A stretch of 64,000 nt of DNA from Marinospirillum insulare DSM 21763 (GCF_000686905.1 NZ_JMLW01000005.1:1-64000), one strand, 5' to 3'. Positions 1 through 9,039 are shown, counted from the first letter of the stretch. The notes: generated from the letters alone by a model not told the origin. Program-made: numbers and translations.

Positions 1-335
1 AGTTGTTAACACCCTTTGCTTCTGTTGGTTTAGTACATACTCTAACGGCAGATAATGGTAAAGAGTTTGCTGAGCATCAAGCCATTGCAAAAGCACTGAA
101 TTGTGACTTTTACTTTGCAGACCCTTATGCTTCTTGGCAACGTGGATTGAATGAAAATACAAATGGCTTAATACGTCAATACTGCCCCAAAGGTTCATGC
201 TTTAAGCACTTAGATGATGAGCATTTTGAATTCATTATGCATCGTCTAAATAACCGACCTAGGAAAACACTTGGAATGAAAACACCAAATGAAGTATTGT
301 TTGAAGAATTACAGGCTGTTGCACTAGCAAGTTGA
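1..335 (+). CDS. IS30-family transposase, C-terminal part (cut by window edge)
   Basis: This is the last ~110 residues of a DDE transposase that would cut and paste an IS30-family element. The reading frame is open at the left edge, so the start lies outside the window. Two catalytic acidic residues are visible: Asp in ADNGKEF and Glu in LNENTNG. Exactly 33 residues separate them, the DD(33)E spacing typical of IS30. The RPRKTLGMKTP stretch near the end is also typical of the family. The frame runs cleanly to its stop with no frameshift, so the element may be intact. It lies just upstream of cysDN in the same direction, so it could influence their transcription. Confidence 0.9.
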   Translation, partial: LLTPFASVGLVHTLTADNGKEFAEHQAIAKALNCDFYFADPYASWQRGLNENTNGLIRQYCPKGSCFKHLDDEHFEFIMHRLNNRPRKTLGMKTPNEVLFEELQAVALAS

Positions 336-342
336 ATCCAAG
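323..342 (+). repeat. Probable right terminal repeat of the IS30 element
   Basis: This 20-base stretch overlaps the transposase stop codon, which is where IS30 elements usually carry their right inverted repeat. A copy matching at 19 of 20 bases occurs at 50148-50167 without any transposase. The left end is outside the window, so the inverted-repeat pairing cannot be checked here. Confidence 0.5.
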
Positions 343-487
343 TTCTTATAGCTACACAGGCAAGTCATCAAAATACTTTCACAAATCTACATATACCCCA
401 AAAGAATAACAAGATACCCAGATATTCTTTTTAGTTACTCTTACCTCACGGCATACTCACTAGCATTGTTTTCTACAGGAGTAGGAT

Positions 488-1405
488 ATGCTCGCACTTG
501 CCGAATCACGGCTTACCCATTTACAGCAGCTAGAAGCTGAAAGCATTCACATTATTCGTGAAGTAGCGGCTAGTTTTGCTAACCCAGTGATGATGTATTC
601 CATAGGTAAAGATTCTTCGGTGATGCTGCACTTAGCACGCAAAGCATTTTACCCAGGCACACCGCCCTTCCCTTTATTGCACGTTGATACCACTTGGAAG
701 TTTCAGGAAATGATTAAGTTTCGTGACCAAGCGGCTAAAGATGCGGGCATGGAATTGATAGTGCATGTCAATCAAGAAGGTGTGGATATGGGTATTAACC
801 CAGCCCTTCACGGTTCAGCTTTGCATACCGATTTAATGAAAACCCAAGGTCTAAAACAAGCCTTAGACAAATATGGTTTTGATGCCGCTTTTGGCGGTGC
901 TAGGCGTGATGAAGAAAAGTCGCGTGCTAAAGAAAGAGTCTTTTCGTTTCGGGATAAAAACCACCGTTGGGATCCTAAAAACCAACGCCCAGAACTGTGG
1001 AACTTGTACAACACACAAGTAAAAAAAGGCGAAAGCATTCGTGTTTTCCCTCTATCTAATTGGACAGAACTAGATATTTGGCAATACATCTGGCTAGAAA
1101 AAATTCCGCTAGTGCCCCTGTATTTTTCTGCGCTACGCCCTGTGGTTAAGCGTGATGGCACTTGGATAATGGTCGATGATAAACGCCTTCCTTTGGCTGA
1201 AGGTGAAGAGCCACAACTTAAACAAGTACGTTTTAGAACCCTTGGTTGCTACCCACTCACTGGGGCGATTGAATCCACTGCTGCCACTTTGCCAGAGATT
1301 ATTCAAGAAATGCTCTTAACCAGCACTTCAGAACGCCAAGGCCGCATGATCGATAAAGACACGCGTGGTTCGATGGAACAGAAAAAAATGGAGGGTTATT
1401 TCTAA
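488..1405 (+). CDS. cysD: Sulfate adenylyltransferase subunit 2
   Basis: CysD makes adenosine 5'-phosphosulfate (APS) from ATP and sulfate in the cytoplasm. CysN drives the reaction by hydrolysing GTP. The 305-residue protein has the PP-loop nucleotide motif [10 protein letters not shown] (residues 38-47) and the family block RRDEEKSR (139-146). It ends in MEGYF, as CysD proteins usually do. Length is normal. The ATG at 488 follows AGGAG at 477-481. Its stop overlaps the cysN start by one base (TAATG), so the two are translationally coupled. No cysH, cysI or cysJ lies nearby, so the later steps of sulfate reduction are encoded elsewhere. Confidence 0.96.
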   Translation: MLALAESRLTHLQQLEAESIHIIREVAASFANPVMMYSIGKDSSVMLHLARKAFYPGTPPFPLLHVDTTWKFQEMIKFRDQAAKDAGMELIVHVNQEGVDMGINPALHGSALHTDLMKTQGLKQALDKYGFDAAFGGARRDEEKSRAKERVFSFRDKNHRWDPKNQRPELWNLYNTQVKKGESIRVFPLSNWTELDIWQYIWLEKIPLVPLYFSALRPVVKRDGTWIMVDDKRLPLAEGEEPQLKQVRFRTLGCYPLTGAIESTAATLPEIIQEMLLTSTSERQGRMIDKDTRGSMEQKKMEGYF

Positions 1406-3216
1406 TGACTGCCAGCTATATTCAAGAGCAAGGCGATTTAATTAGCGCCGATATTGAAGGTTATTTATTACAGCAGGAAAACAAACAGCTCTTGCGTTTA
1501 CTAACCTGCGGCAATGTTGATGATGGTAAATCAACCCTGATTGGTCGTTTGCTGCACGACAGTAAAATGATTTATGAAGACCAGCTAGAGGCCATTCAAA
1601 AAGACAGCAAAAACCAAGGGGCTTCTTTTAGCAATGAAGAAGGTGGCGATACCCTTGATTTAGCTTTATTGGTGGATGGTTTACAGGCGGAAAGAGAACA
1701 AGGCATTACTATTGACGTTGCCTACCGTTATTTTTCTACCGCCAAACGTAAATTCATTATTGCCGACACGCCGGGCCACGAACAGTACACCCGCAATATG
1801 GTGACTGGCGCTTCTAACTCCGATGTTGCCTTAGTGTTGATAGATGCACGTAAAGGTATGCAGGTACAAACCTTTCGCCACAGTTACTTAGTGTCTTTAT
1901 TAGGGTTGAAACACCTAGTGGTAGTGGTGAATAAAATGGACTTGGTCGATTATAACCAAGAAGTTTTTAACAAAATTCGTGAAGACTATTTAGCTTTTGC
2001 ACAATCGTTAACCAGCAGCACTCAGCTTAAATTACCAGAACTGCACTTTGTGCCGCTTTCTGCTTTAAAGGGCGACAATGTGGTGAATGCCAGCCCGTCT
2101 TTAGCTTGGTATCAGGGTTTGCCTTTAATGGCTTTGTTAGAAAACCTTGATATGCAGCCAGCAACCGTGGAACAACCGCTGCGTTTTCCTGTGCAATATG
2201 TGAACCGCCCTAACCGTGATTTTCGTGGTTACTGCGGTACTTTAGCCGCTGGCAAATTAAGTGTTGGCGACCCTGTAAAAGTTTTACCTTCCGACGTAAC
2301 CAGCCGTGTTAAATCTTTGCTAACTGCTAATAAAAAGTTAACTTCTGAAGATGAACTGCAAACCGCCTACCCGCAAATGGCGATTACTGTCACCTTAGAA
2401 GATGAAATCGATATTTCGCGTGGCGATATTTTAGTGGCTGCGGATGATGCTTCAGTTGCTACTGACCGAATTACTGCTGAAATGGTATGGATGGCTGAAA
2501 CGCCTTCTTTACAAGGCAAAACCTACCTGCTTAAAACCGCTAGTCGCTTAGTCAATGCCCGTATTCTTGCTATTCACTACACCACCCAAGTAAATACCTT
2601 GGAGCGCCAACCCGCAGCAGAGCTTAAATTGAATACAATTGCTCGTGTTGAATTGCAGTTAGAAGAGCCGATTTTAGCCGATGACTATTTAAGCAACCCT
2701 ACTACTGGCAGCTTTATTCTAATTGACCGCCATGAACAAGGCACCCTTGCTGCGGGTATGATTCAAGCCAGTAACCCACAACTGACTTCATCGAAAATAG
2801 AACTAACACCCGTTACCGCAAAAGAACGTACTGCACGCCTTGGACAAAAAGCAGCAAAAATAACCCTGCAAGGTGGAAGTAAAACTCAGCGCCAGCAACT
2901 AGCCGTTCAGCTAGAACGCTTAGTGTTTAACGCAGGGCGTTTCGCCTTAGTAATAGATGAAGAAGAGCTAGCATGTGGTTTAGCAGCAGAACAATCCCAG
3001 CTAGAAGACTGGTTGCTTAGCAAAGGTTTGCTCGTTATTAGCACACAAACAGCGAGTCACCCAAAACAGACAACTAGTGAAACCATCTATGCAGTGATAA
3101 AAAGCCCTGAGTTAAGCAAGCAAGCTCAGTACCAGGAAATTGCCTTGCTAGAAAACGCCAAAACTACACTAGCCGAGCAGCTTTTAGCCAAACTAAGGGA
3201 GTTAATGCTTATTTAA
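1405..3216 (+). CDS. cysN: Sulfate adenylyltransferase subunit 1 with a degenerate APS-kinase-like tail
   Basis: CysN is the GTPase that powers CysD. The GTPase motifs are intact: GNVDDGKS (residues 36-43), DTPGHEQY and NKMD, followed by the usual beta-barrel domains. At 603 residues it is longer than a plain CysN (~475) and shorter than a CysN-CysC fusion (~630-650). From about residue 475 it resembles the fused APS kinase, with RLGQKAAKITL, a helix ending NAGR, and VIDEEELACGL in place of the usual VLDGDNLRHGL. However, the P-loop GLSGSGKST is replaced by LQGGSKTQRQ, and most of the later kinase core is missing. I infer a working sulfurylase GTPase carrying an inactive remnant of CysC. The downstream gene starts 80 bases later. 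Confidence 0.93.
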   Translation: MTASYIQEQGDLISADIEGYLLQQENKQLLRLLTCGNVDDGKSTLIGRLLHDSKMIYEDQLEAIQKDSKNQGASFSNEEGGDTLDLALLVDGLQAEREQGITIDVAYRYFSTAKRKFIIADTPGHEQYTRNMVTGASNSDVALVLIDARKGMQVQTFRHSYLVSLLGLKHLVVVVNKMDLVDYNQEVFNKIREDYLAFAQSLTSSTQLKLPELHFVPLSALKGDNVVNASPSLAWYQGLPLMALLENLDMQPATVEQPLRFPVQYVNRPNRDFRGYCGTLAAGKLSVGDPVKVLPSDVTSRVKSLLTANKKLTSEDELQTAYPQMAITVTLEDEIDISRGDILVAADDASVATDRITAEMVWMAETPSLQGKTYLLKTASRLVNARILAIHYTTQVNTLERQPAAELKLNTIARVELQLEEPILADDYLSNPTTGSFILIDRHEQGTLAAGMIQASNPQLTSSKIELTPVTAKERTARLGQKAAKITLQGGSKTQRQQLAVQLERLVFNAGRFALVIDEEELACGLAAEQSQLEDWLLSKGLLVISTQTASHPKQTTSETIYAVIKSPELSKQAQYQEIALLENAKTTLAEQLLAKLRELMLI

Positions 3217-3296
3217 ATTCATTTTCTCCTTGTAGTTACACTACCTAATTCGTTATACTTTCGTCTAGTTAGCAAGTGCAGCATTTGGAGGCAGCC

Positions 3297-3719
3297 ATGA
3301 TAGATACACAAGAGTTACAAGACCTTTTAGTCAGCAAGCAACACCATGAAAAGCGATTCGCGCTGAACATGACGGCTAGACCAGAAACTTGGCACTATAT
3401 CTATAACAAACATCCAGAACTGGCTTTTACTCTTGCACAAAACCCTAACCTGCCAGAAGAACTAGCAAATGAATTAGCTAGCCACCCAGATACACGCGTT
3501 AGGCTAATGATTGCACGTTATGGTCAACCAGGTTTTAACGCTTTAAAGCAGCTTAGTGAAGATAAAGAAGCAGCAATACGCTTAACCATTGCTAAGCGAC
3601 AAGATTTAGATGAACAACTGCTTAGCTCACTATTTGAAGACAAAGATACAGGTGTTCAATTAGCAGCCCACCTTTATCAGCAGGTACAAGAACCATTAGC
3701 AACAGCTATAGGTTGGTAA
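3297..3719 (+). CDS. Small helical-repeat (leucine-rich variant/HEAT-like) protein
   Basis: This 140-residue protein is of unknown function. From about residue 40 it shows repeats of roughly 24 residues. The pattern is N-P-N-L-P-E-E-L, then L-A-x-H-P-D-x-x-V-R, then I-A, and it recurs as L-S-E-D-K-E-A-A-I-R and L-F-E-D-K-D-T-G-V. This is characteristic of leucine-rich-variant or HEAT-type alpha solenoids, which usually bind other proteins. There is no signal peptide or membrane segment. An in-frame GTG exists at 3276, but GGAGG at 3287-3291 sits 5 bases before the ATG at 3297, which decides the start. A strong terminator follows at 3784. Confidence 0.75.
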   Translation: MIDTQELQDLLVSKQHHEKRFALNMTARPETWHYIYNKHPELAFTLAQNPNLPEELANELASHPDTRVRLMIARYGQPGFNALKQLSEDKEAAIRLTIAKRQDLDEQLLSSLFEDKDTGVQLAAHLYQQVQEPLATAIGW

Positions 3720-3783
3720 GAGAAAAGTCAGTCATTTTTCAAAGAATTGAAGGTCGATTATTGAGTGCGATTATTTGCACTAG

Positions 3784-3811
3784 GGGTAGCTTCTTAGCTA
3801 CCCTTTTTTTT
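3784..3811 (+). terminator. Rho-independent terminator
   Basis: An 8-bp perfect stem pairs GGGTAGCT (3784-3791) with AGCTACCC (3796-3803) across a 4-base loop, and eight T follow. It ends the transcript of the small repeat protein and possibly cysDN. Confidence 0.9.
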
Positions 3812-4243
3812 GCTTAATTTTTATTAAATCCTCAGCTATTTCTTTATCCACTTATGCACATTAGCTGTGGATAAGTTTGTGAGTAAGCTTGTAGCAGACT
3901 GCCCTTACCCCCATTAAAACAAGCCTAGCTACAAATTGGGTAAAAAGGCACCAGTAACCAAGTGGATGCTTTTAGAAAAAAACTGAACGAATGACTAAAA
4001 ACACCTAAGTGTTTGATTTTTATGGTTTTAAAAAATAAATATAAAGTCAATACTTGACATAACCAAGTAAAAGAAAACCTCAAGATTTATCAAATCTTTG
4101 TCTAGCTAGTCAGTTAATAACAAAAATATTCTCTAATTTTTAGCCTGTGGACACTTGACAAAGATAAAACTCCGCAAGACTTCTGGCAAGCCTTCATGCA
4201 GCCTGCTATTCTTCCGCCACAACTTCTTAAGCGAGCATAAAAA
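3812..4243. other. Gene-free stretch upstream of ycaO
   Basis: I see no convincing gene in the 3720-4243 gap. Besides the terminator and the DnaA-box cluster it holds a small hairpin, AAACAC/GTGTTT (3999-4014), and an inverted repeat GTCAA-tac-TTGAC (4046-4058) in very AT-rich DNA. Two TTGACA hexamers lie at 4054 and 4155, but neither has a good -10 at normal spacing. The ycaO promoter must be somewhere here, but I cannot place it. Confidence 0.5.
3844..3886. other. Cluster of DnaA-box-like 9-mers
   Basis: Within 31 bases there are TTATCCACT (3844-3852), TTATGCACA (3852-3860) and, on the other strand, a perfect TTATCCACA (3866-3874). A fourth, weaker match, TTACTCACA on the minus strand, is at 3878-3886. 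The E. coli consensus is TTWTNCACA. AT-rich DNA follows at about 3995-4135. No dnaA, dnaN, gidA or par gene is in view. This could be a DnaA-titration or reactivation site, a DnaA-regulated region or an origin part. The sequence matches are clear but the role is inferred. Confidence 0.55.
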
Positions 4244-5995
4244 ATGACTAGCAGCTCTAGTGCAACAAACCTTATTCTAGGCAAAGATGCCCCACTTGAC
4301 AGCACCATTGCTCGATTAGAAAACCAACTTAAAAAGCTAGGCTTTAATGTAGCGCCTAAATCTTGGTTAAACCCTGTTCCCCATGTTTGGTCGGTTCATT
4401 TGCAAGACCTAGATTGCCCACAGTTATTTACCAATGGCAAAGGCTCTACTAAAGAAGCTGCTCTTGCTTCAGCTTTAGGTGAGTTTTTTGAACGCCTAAG
4501 CACCAACTATTTTTGGGCTGACTTTTGGTTAGGTCCTAAAGTTTCTCTAGGTGAATTTGTTCACTACCCAGAAGAGCGCTGGTTTTCCGCCGCTAGTGAA
4601 GAGTTGCACCCAGATTTATTAGATGAACACTGTTTAGCTATTTATCAGCAAGAAGAAACGCTAGAGCCAGCCGGTTTGGTGGATATTAACTCAGGCGCAA
4701 TTAACCGTGGTATTTGTGCGCTGCCCTTTGTGCGCCAAAGTGACTTAAAGCCTGTATGGTTTCCCGTTAACCTAGTCGGCAACTTATTTGTTTCTAACGG
4801 CATGGCGGCAGGTAATAACGCTTATGAAGCCTATACTCAAGCGCTATCTGAAATTTTTGAACGTGCTATAAAAGCCCGTATTTTAACCGAAGGTATGTGC
4901 CCACCGTTAATTCCTAACCAAGTTTTAGCACGTTACCCTAAAGTGGTTGCCGCCCTTGAAGCCTTAGAAGCAGCTGGTTTTTATGTGCAAGCCAGAGATG
5001 CTTCACTGGGCGGACGCTTCCCAGTCATTAACGTCACCTTGCTAAATCCTAAAGACGGTGGCTGTTTTGCTTCTTTTGGGGCGCATCCGCTGTTTGAAGT
5101 GGCGCTAGAACGCACCGTGACTGAACTGCTGCAAGGCCGTGCTTTAGACGAACTCGACGTTTTCCCAGCACCCACCTTAGATTTATACCAAGTCAGTGAG
5201 CCGCATAACTTAGAAACCCACTTTACCGATTCCAGCGGTTTGGTTGGCTGGCATTTAATTGGCGACCGTTTTGATTACCCCTTCACTGATTGGAATTTCC
5301 CCGGCACGAGCGAAGAGCAGTTCAATGCGCTGCTTGACCAGCTACACGATGAAGGCCGTGAAGTTTACATTATGGATTACCAGCATTTAGGCGTGGATGC
5401 TTGCCGTATTCTAGTACCTGGTTTTTCTGAAATTTACCCAGCCGATGATTTATTGTGGGATAACAACAACCAAGGCATAGAACTGCGTGATGCATTATTA
5501 GAACTGCCAGAACTTGACCGCCCAGACCTAGATGAAGTGGCCGAACTGATTAATGAATCCGGCTTTAGCCAACAGCACCCAGTGGCTGCCTTAATTGGTT
5601 TAGTGCCGGGTGGTTCAACTTTTTGGAAAGAATTACGTGTCGGTGAACTGCGTGCCATGCTGTGCCTAGCCCTAGGCGAACAAGAAGAAGCGCTGGACTT
5701 AATTGAAGGTTTACTGCTGTTTGGACACCTGCATGAACACCGCGAAAACCATTACCGTTGCATTAAGTCTTTGTTAGAAATTGCCTTATCTAACCAATCC
5801 ATTGATTCTTACCGCACCGCGCTTAATCTTTACTTTGGTGAAGAACAAGTGAATGCCGGTGAGCGTTTAATCAATGGTGAAGATACCTTTGAAGGCTTTG
5901 CGCCAGCACCAGGGTTAGACGGCCTAGAAGCCCACGAAAAGCTAATTGAAGCCTACTTAAAAGTACAAAAAGCTAAAAAAGACTCTTTATTATGA
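4244..5995 (+). CDS. ycaO: YcaO, accessory protein for S12 methylthiotransferase RimO
   Basis: The protein resembles E. coli YcaO along its whole length (583 versus 586 residues). YcaO enzymes use ATP to activate amide backbones. The E. coli protein helps RimO beta-methylthiolate Asp of ribosomal protein S12. Visible features are SWLNPVP near residue 40, the ATP-binding block GEFFERLS (79-86), a second SEIFER block, SFGAHP, and a helical C-terminal region with TPR-like character. The C-terminus lacks the PxPxP end of azoline-forming RiPP cyclodehydratases, so a peptide-modifying role is unlikely. rimO is not in the window. The following methyltransferase gene overlaps its end by 4 bases, so the two are co-expressed. 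Confidence 0.93.
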   Translation: MTSSSSATNLILGKDAPLDSTIARLENQLKKLGFNVAPKSWLNPVPHVWSVHLQDLDCPQLFTNGKGSTKEAALASALGEFFERLSTNYFWADFWLGPKVSLGEFVHYPEERWFSAASEELHPDLLDEHCLAIYQQEETLEPAGLVDINSGAINRGICALPFVRQSDLKPVWFPVNLVGNLFVSNGMAAGNNAYEAYTQALSEIFERAIKARILTEGMCPPLIPNQVLARYPKVVAALEALEAAGFYVQARDASLGGRFPVINVTLLNPKDGGCFASFGAHPLFEVALERTVTELLQGRALDELDVFPAPTLDLYQVSEPHNLETHFTDSSGLVGWHLIGDRFDYPFTDWNFPGTSEEQFNALLDQLHDEGREVYIMDYQHLGVDACRILVPGFSEIYPADDLLWDNNNQGIELRDALLELPELDRPDLDEVAELINESGFSQQHPVAALIGLVPGGSTFWKELRVGELRAMLCLALGEQEEALDLIEGLLLFGHLHEHRENHYRCIKSLLEIALSNQSIDSYRTALNLYFGEEQVNAGERLINGEDTFEGFAPAPGLDGLEAHEKLIEAYLKVQKAKKDSLL

Positions 5996-6831
5996 AATCA
6001 ACCCATCAAGATTTATTGACTAGCCACTATGCCGATGAACGCCTAGCGATTCGTTTACAAGAAGCGTTGGTTGCCGAAGGATTAAACCCAGAACAACTAA
6101 CCTTAGATGACATAGCTGCCATCGACCAGCTGCACGTAGGCGGCAGGCGTTCTAGCCGACAACTCGCTGAACAAGCAAGCTTTTTGCCCGCTCAAAAGGT
6201 ATTAGATTTAGGGTGTGGAACGGGTGGCAGCAGCCGTTTATTAGTCGATGAATATGGCTTACAAGTGGTTGGTGTAGATATTACTCAACCCTTTGTAGAC
6301 GTAGCTCAGTGGTTAACCCAAGCCACAGGCTTAACCGCCCGTACAAAATTTATTTGTGCCGATGCCCAGTGCTTACCTTTAGAAGATGAAAGCTTTGATG
6401 CAGTCTGGAGCCAACACACCCTAATGAACCTGCCCGATTTAGCCAAAGGCTTGGCTGAAGTGAATCGGGTACTTAAACCTAGCGGTCGTTTATTACTGCA
6501 TGAAGTTTTACAAGGCGATAACCTAGAAGCTTTAGCCTTCCCTGTACCTTGGGCAGATACCGCCAGCACCAGCCATTTAATCAAGCCAGCCGAGTTAGAA
6601 AAACAACTCACCACAGCCGGTTTTGTGAAGGTTACTCAGCAGGAAGTTACCGAACAGGCCTTAAACTGGCGTAAAAAACATACCGATAAAGAAGCCCGTG
6701 GCCAAACCGGTATTTTAACGCCCCAGTTAATTTTTGGACCACGCTTTTTACAGATGGGCAAAAACCTAATGGCAAATTTAGCTGCTGGCAAAGTACGCTT
6801 AATCGAAGGTATTTGGCAAAAGGCTGGTTAA
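5992..6831 (+). CDS. Class I SAM-dependent methyltransferase
   Basis: This 279-residue cytoplasmic methyltransferase has the SAM-binding motif I DLGCGTGG (72-79), an acidic motif II in VVGVDIT, and the following DAQCLPLEDESFD segment. The pre-domain HVGGRRSSRQLA resembles sarcosine/dimethylglycine N-methyltransferase-like proteins, but the substrate cannot be told from sequence. It starts inside the end of ycaO (ATGA overlap), so it is translationally coupled to it. It ends 6 bases from the convergent ABC ATPase gene with no obvious terminator between. It might act with YcaO or be an unrelated passenger. Confidence 0.85.
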   Translation: MKSTHQDLLTSHYADERLAIRLQEALVAEGLNPEQLTLDDIAAIDQLHVGGRRSSRQLAEQASFLPAQKVLDLGCGTGGSSRLLVDEYGLQVVGVDITQPFVDVAQWLTQATGLTARTKFICADAQCLPLEDESFDAVWSQHTLMNLPDLAKGLAEVNRVLKPSGRLLLHEVLQGDNLEALAFPVPWADTASTSHLIKPAELEKQLTTAGFVKVTQQEVTEQALNWRKKHTDKEARGQTGILTPQLIFGPRFLQMGKNLMANLAAGKVRLIEGIWQKAG

Positions 6832-6837
6832 TACAAA

Positions 6838-8265
6838 TTAAGTTGCTGAATGATTAATGTTGGTCAAACACAAGCGTTCAGCATCTAACACTTCAGCTAA
6901 TTGGGTGTCATGGGTAAAAACCAGCAAAGCAAACCCTAGCTGCTGCTGTAATCGAGTCATTAATTTTACCCAATTCAGTTTGGCAATTGGGTCTAGGGCA
7001 GAAGTGGGTTCATCTAAAATAAGCAACTTTGGCATTAAACTTAATGCCCTTGCCAAAATAACCCGTTGTAATTCACCGCCGCTGACTTGGTGCGGTAAAC
7101 GCTGTAAAAACTGATCAGTCGTAGGCAATTGCACCCAAGATAAAAAAGACTTGATTTGTGCTTTATCTACCCCTGTTTTATTTAAAATTAAAGGCTCGGC
7201 TAAAATTTGTTCAATATTAAAATAGGCAGCGCAAGCAGTATAAGCCTGCTGAGGTACTAAAGCAGCCTGTGGCCTATTTAACCCTGACAAACACCAATGC
7301 AACCGGCCTTTTTGTAACGGAATCCAGCCTGCCAATAATCGAGCCAAGGTAGATTTACCACTACCGCTTGTCCCTTCAACAACTAAGCGTTGCTGCTGGT
7401 GAAGTTGCATGGATAATTGATTAAAAAGCAACCGGCTTCCTACCCGACTTTCATCCACTTGATAAGCTAAACCTTCAACTGTTAAAACCTGAGCGCCTTT
7501 AGTACTTGATGCATATTTTTTTCCCTGATTCGCTTCTAAAAATGCTTGCCCTATTGCAGTGCTTGGCGCTTTAAAAAAGGCTTCCACTGGCTGACAAGGG
7601 CTTAACTGCCCTTCTTCTAGGACTGCAACTTTAGTGGCTAGCTGTTTAACCAAGTGCAAATCATGCGTTACTAATAATAATGCTGAATGCTGCTGTTGTT
7701 TTTTTAAGCGGCCAATAACTTGTTGCCTAGTTGCTGCATCTAAAGCCGCTGTTGGCTCATCTAACAAAAGCAAACTTGGCTGATGAACGCTAGCTAGCAA
7801 AATTAAAAAGCGTTGAATTTCACCACCACTTAAATGCCTTGGGTAGCGTTGATGCAAATGCTGGGGTAAATGCCCTTCTAATAACAATGCTGTTGCTAGT
7901 TGTTTACGATTATGCCAAGTGCCCACTTTAAACCTTGCCATAACTTCCAAAAGCTGGTCGATTATTTTACGCTGCGGGTTCAGTGTATCGGCCTGACCTT
8001 GCGGTACCCACGCCATTTCCTGCCCTCGCAAAGCTTGCAAAGCGTCAAGGTTAAGTACCTCTCCTTTCCAGACAAAATCACCAGACCACTGCCCATTAAT
8101 TAATCCCAGCAAGCCAGTTATTAAACTTGTTTTGCCTGCACCCGACTGCCCAATAATTGCCAGCACTTCACCTTTGTCTAAACTAAAGCTTAAATTATTT
8201 AAACGGCAATTGCCTACTAGCGATAGGCTTACTTGGTTTAAAGCCAGCAAAGGTGTTTTATTCAT
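6838..8265 (-). CDS. ABC importer ATPase with two fused nucleotide-binding domains (Dpp/Opp/Nik type)
   Basis: The protein powers the importer encoded just upstream. Two complete ATPase domains are fused in one chain. The first has Walker A GQSGAGKT, signature LSGGEIQR and Walker B LLLLDEPTAAL. The second has Walker A GTSGSGKST, signature VSGGELQR and LLILDEPTSAL. This replaces the separate DppD/DppF subunits. ATGs at 8271 and 8265 are both possible; I chose 8265, which lies within the end of the preceding permease gene (stop at 8258-8260). It is the last gene of the operon that begins with the TonB receptor. The transported substrate is unknown. Confidence 0.9.
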   Translation of the reverse strand: MNKTPLLALNQVSLSLVGNCRLNNLSFSLDKGEVLAIIGQSGAGKTSLITGLLGLINGQWSGDFVWKGEVLNLDALQALRGQEMAWVPQGQADTLNPQRKIIDQLLEVMARFKVGTWHNRKQLATALLLEGHLPQHLHQRYPRHLSGGEIQRFLILLASVHQPSLLLLDEPTAALDAATRQQVIGRLKKQQQHSALLLVTHDLHLVKQLATKVAVLEEGQLSPCQPVEAFFKAPSTAIGQAFLEANQGKKYASSTKGAQVLTVEGLAYQVDESRVGSRLLFNQLSMQLHQQQRLVVEGTSGSGKSTLARLLAGWIPLQKGRLHWCLSGLNRPQAALVPQQAYTACAAYFNIEQILAEPLILNKTGVDKAQIKSFLSWVQLPTTDQFLQRLPHQVSGGELQRVILARALSLMPKLLILDEPTSALDPIAKLNWVKLMTRLQQQLGFALLVFTHDTQLAEVLDAERLCLTNINHSAT

Positions 8266-9034
8266 CAGCATAACGATCAACCTTCTGCTGTAAATAGGTT
8301 AAAAAAAGTAGTAAACACGACAGCGCAATAACCGGCGGCAGCAGCAACCACCAAAAAGCATCCGTGTGTATTTGGTCTTGTGACTCAAATAACAAACTCC
8401 CCCAGTTAGGTAGGCGCGGGTCCATTAAACCTAAAAAAGCTAAACCAGCGGTCATCATTACCCCACGTCGGGCATTTTGAATAACCAAAGCAAACAACAA
8501 AGGTTTTAACACAGGCCATAAATGTTGCCTTAATAAATAACTTTTAGACGCAGCATAACTTTTCGCAACCGCTAAATTATCTCGTAACGAGGCTTTAAAT
8601 AATGCAGTACGCAGAATACGAAAATCATCCATCCAAGCCAGCATAGACACCAGTAAAATACTGCCCCATAAGTCTGGCTCTAAAAAAACAGCTAATAAAA
8701 TCAGCAACAAGGTACCAGGTAAAATCATTATTAAATCTGCTAGTTTAAGCAGTAGCTTATCAACCCAATTAGGCATAAAAAAATTTACAGAAGCCAATAA
8801 CAAAGCAAACCCAACCGGTAAAAGCCCTGTCATCAAGGCAATAATGAATGTATTAGGTAAAGCTTGTAAAAGGCGAAGTAATACATCCTGCCCCAACACA
8901 TTGGTTCCTAACCAATGTGAAGCATTAGGTGCGTGTAATATTAGGGTTGAAAGTTCAGGTTCTGGAATAAAAAGCCAAGTACACAGCCCTAATAAAGCGG
9001 CACTTAATAGTGCTAACCCTAGATTAAATGGCAT
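8258..9034 (-). CDS. ABC importer permease, DppC/NikC type
   Basis: This inner-membrane permease of the binding-protein-dependent transport family has 258 residues, shorter than the usual ~280-300. It has about five or six hydrophobic segments. The cytoplasmic coupling region around AKSYAASKSYLLRQHLWP carries the EAA-type loop that contacts the ATPase. The LGTNVLGQDVLLRLL segment near the N-terminus is typical of DppC/OppC, and the gene follows the DppB-type partner by 5 bases. Substrate is not predictable from this subunit. Confidence 0.9.
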   Translation of the reverse strand: MPFNLGLALLSAALLGLCTWLFIPEPELSTLILHAPNASHWLGTNVLGQDVLLRLLQALPNTFIIALMTGLLPVGFALLLASVNFFMPNWVDKLLLKLADLIMILPGTLLLILLAVFLEPDLWGSILLVSMLAWMDDFRILRTALFKASLRDNLAVAKSYAASKSYLLRQHLWPVLKPLLFALVIQNARRGVMMTAGLAFLGLMDPRLPNWGSLLFESQDQIHTDAFWWLLLPPVIALSCLLLFLTYLQQKVDRYADE

Positions 9035-9039
9035 CTAGG

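Noticed and set aside
402-432. AAGAATA/TATTCTT hairpin with T-run before cysD as a terminator or riboswitch
   Set aside because: The stem is AT-only with a 14-base loop, too weak to support a call.
808-1161. Long open frame antisense to cysD
   Set aside because: It lies wholly inside a clearly conserved gene and its protein has no recognisable features.
4054-4180. TTGACA hexamers as ycaO promoters
   Set aside because: Neither has an acceptable -10 at 16-18 bases.
4244-5995. YcaO as part of a RiPP (azoline) cluster
   Set aside because: Full-length similarity to E. coli YcaO, no PxPxP C-terminus, and no precursor peptide or leader-binding gene nearby.
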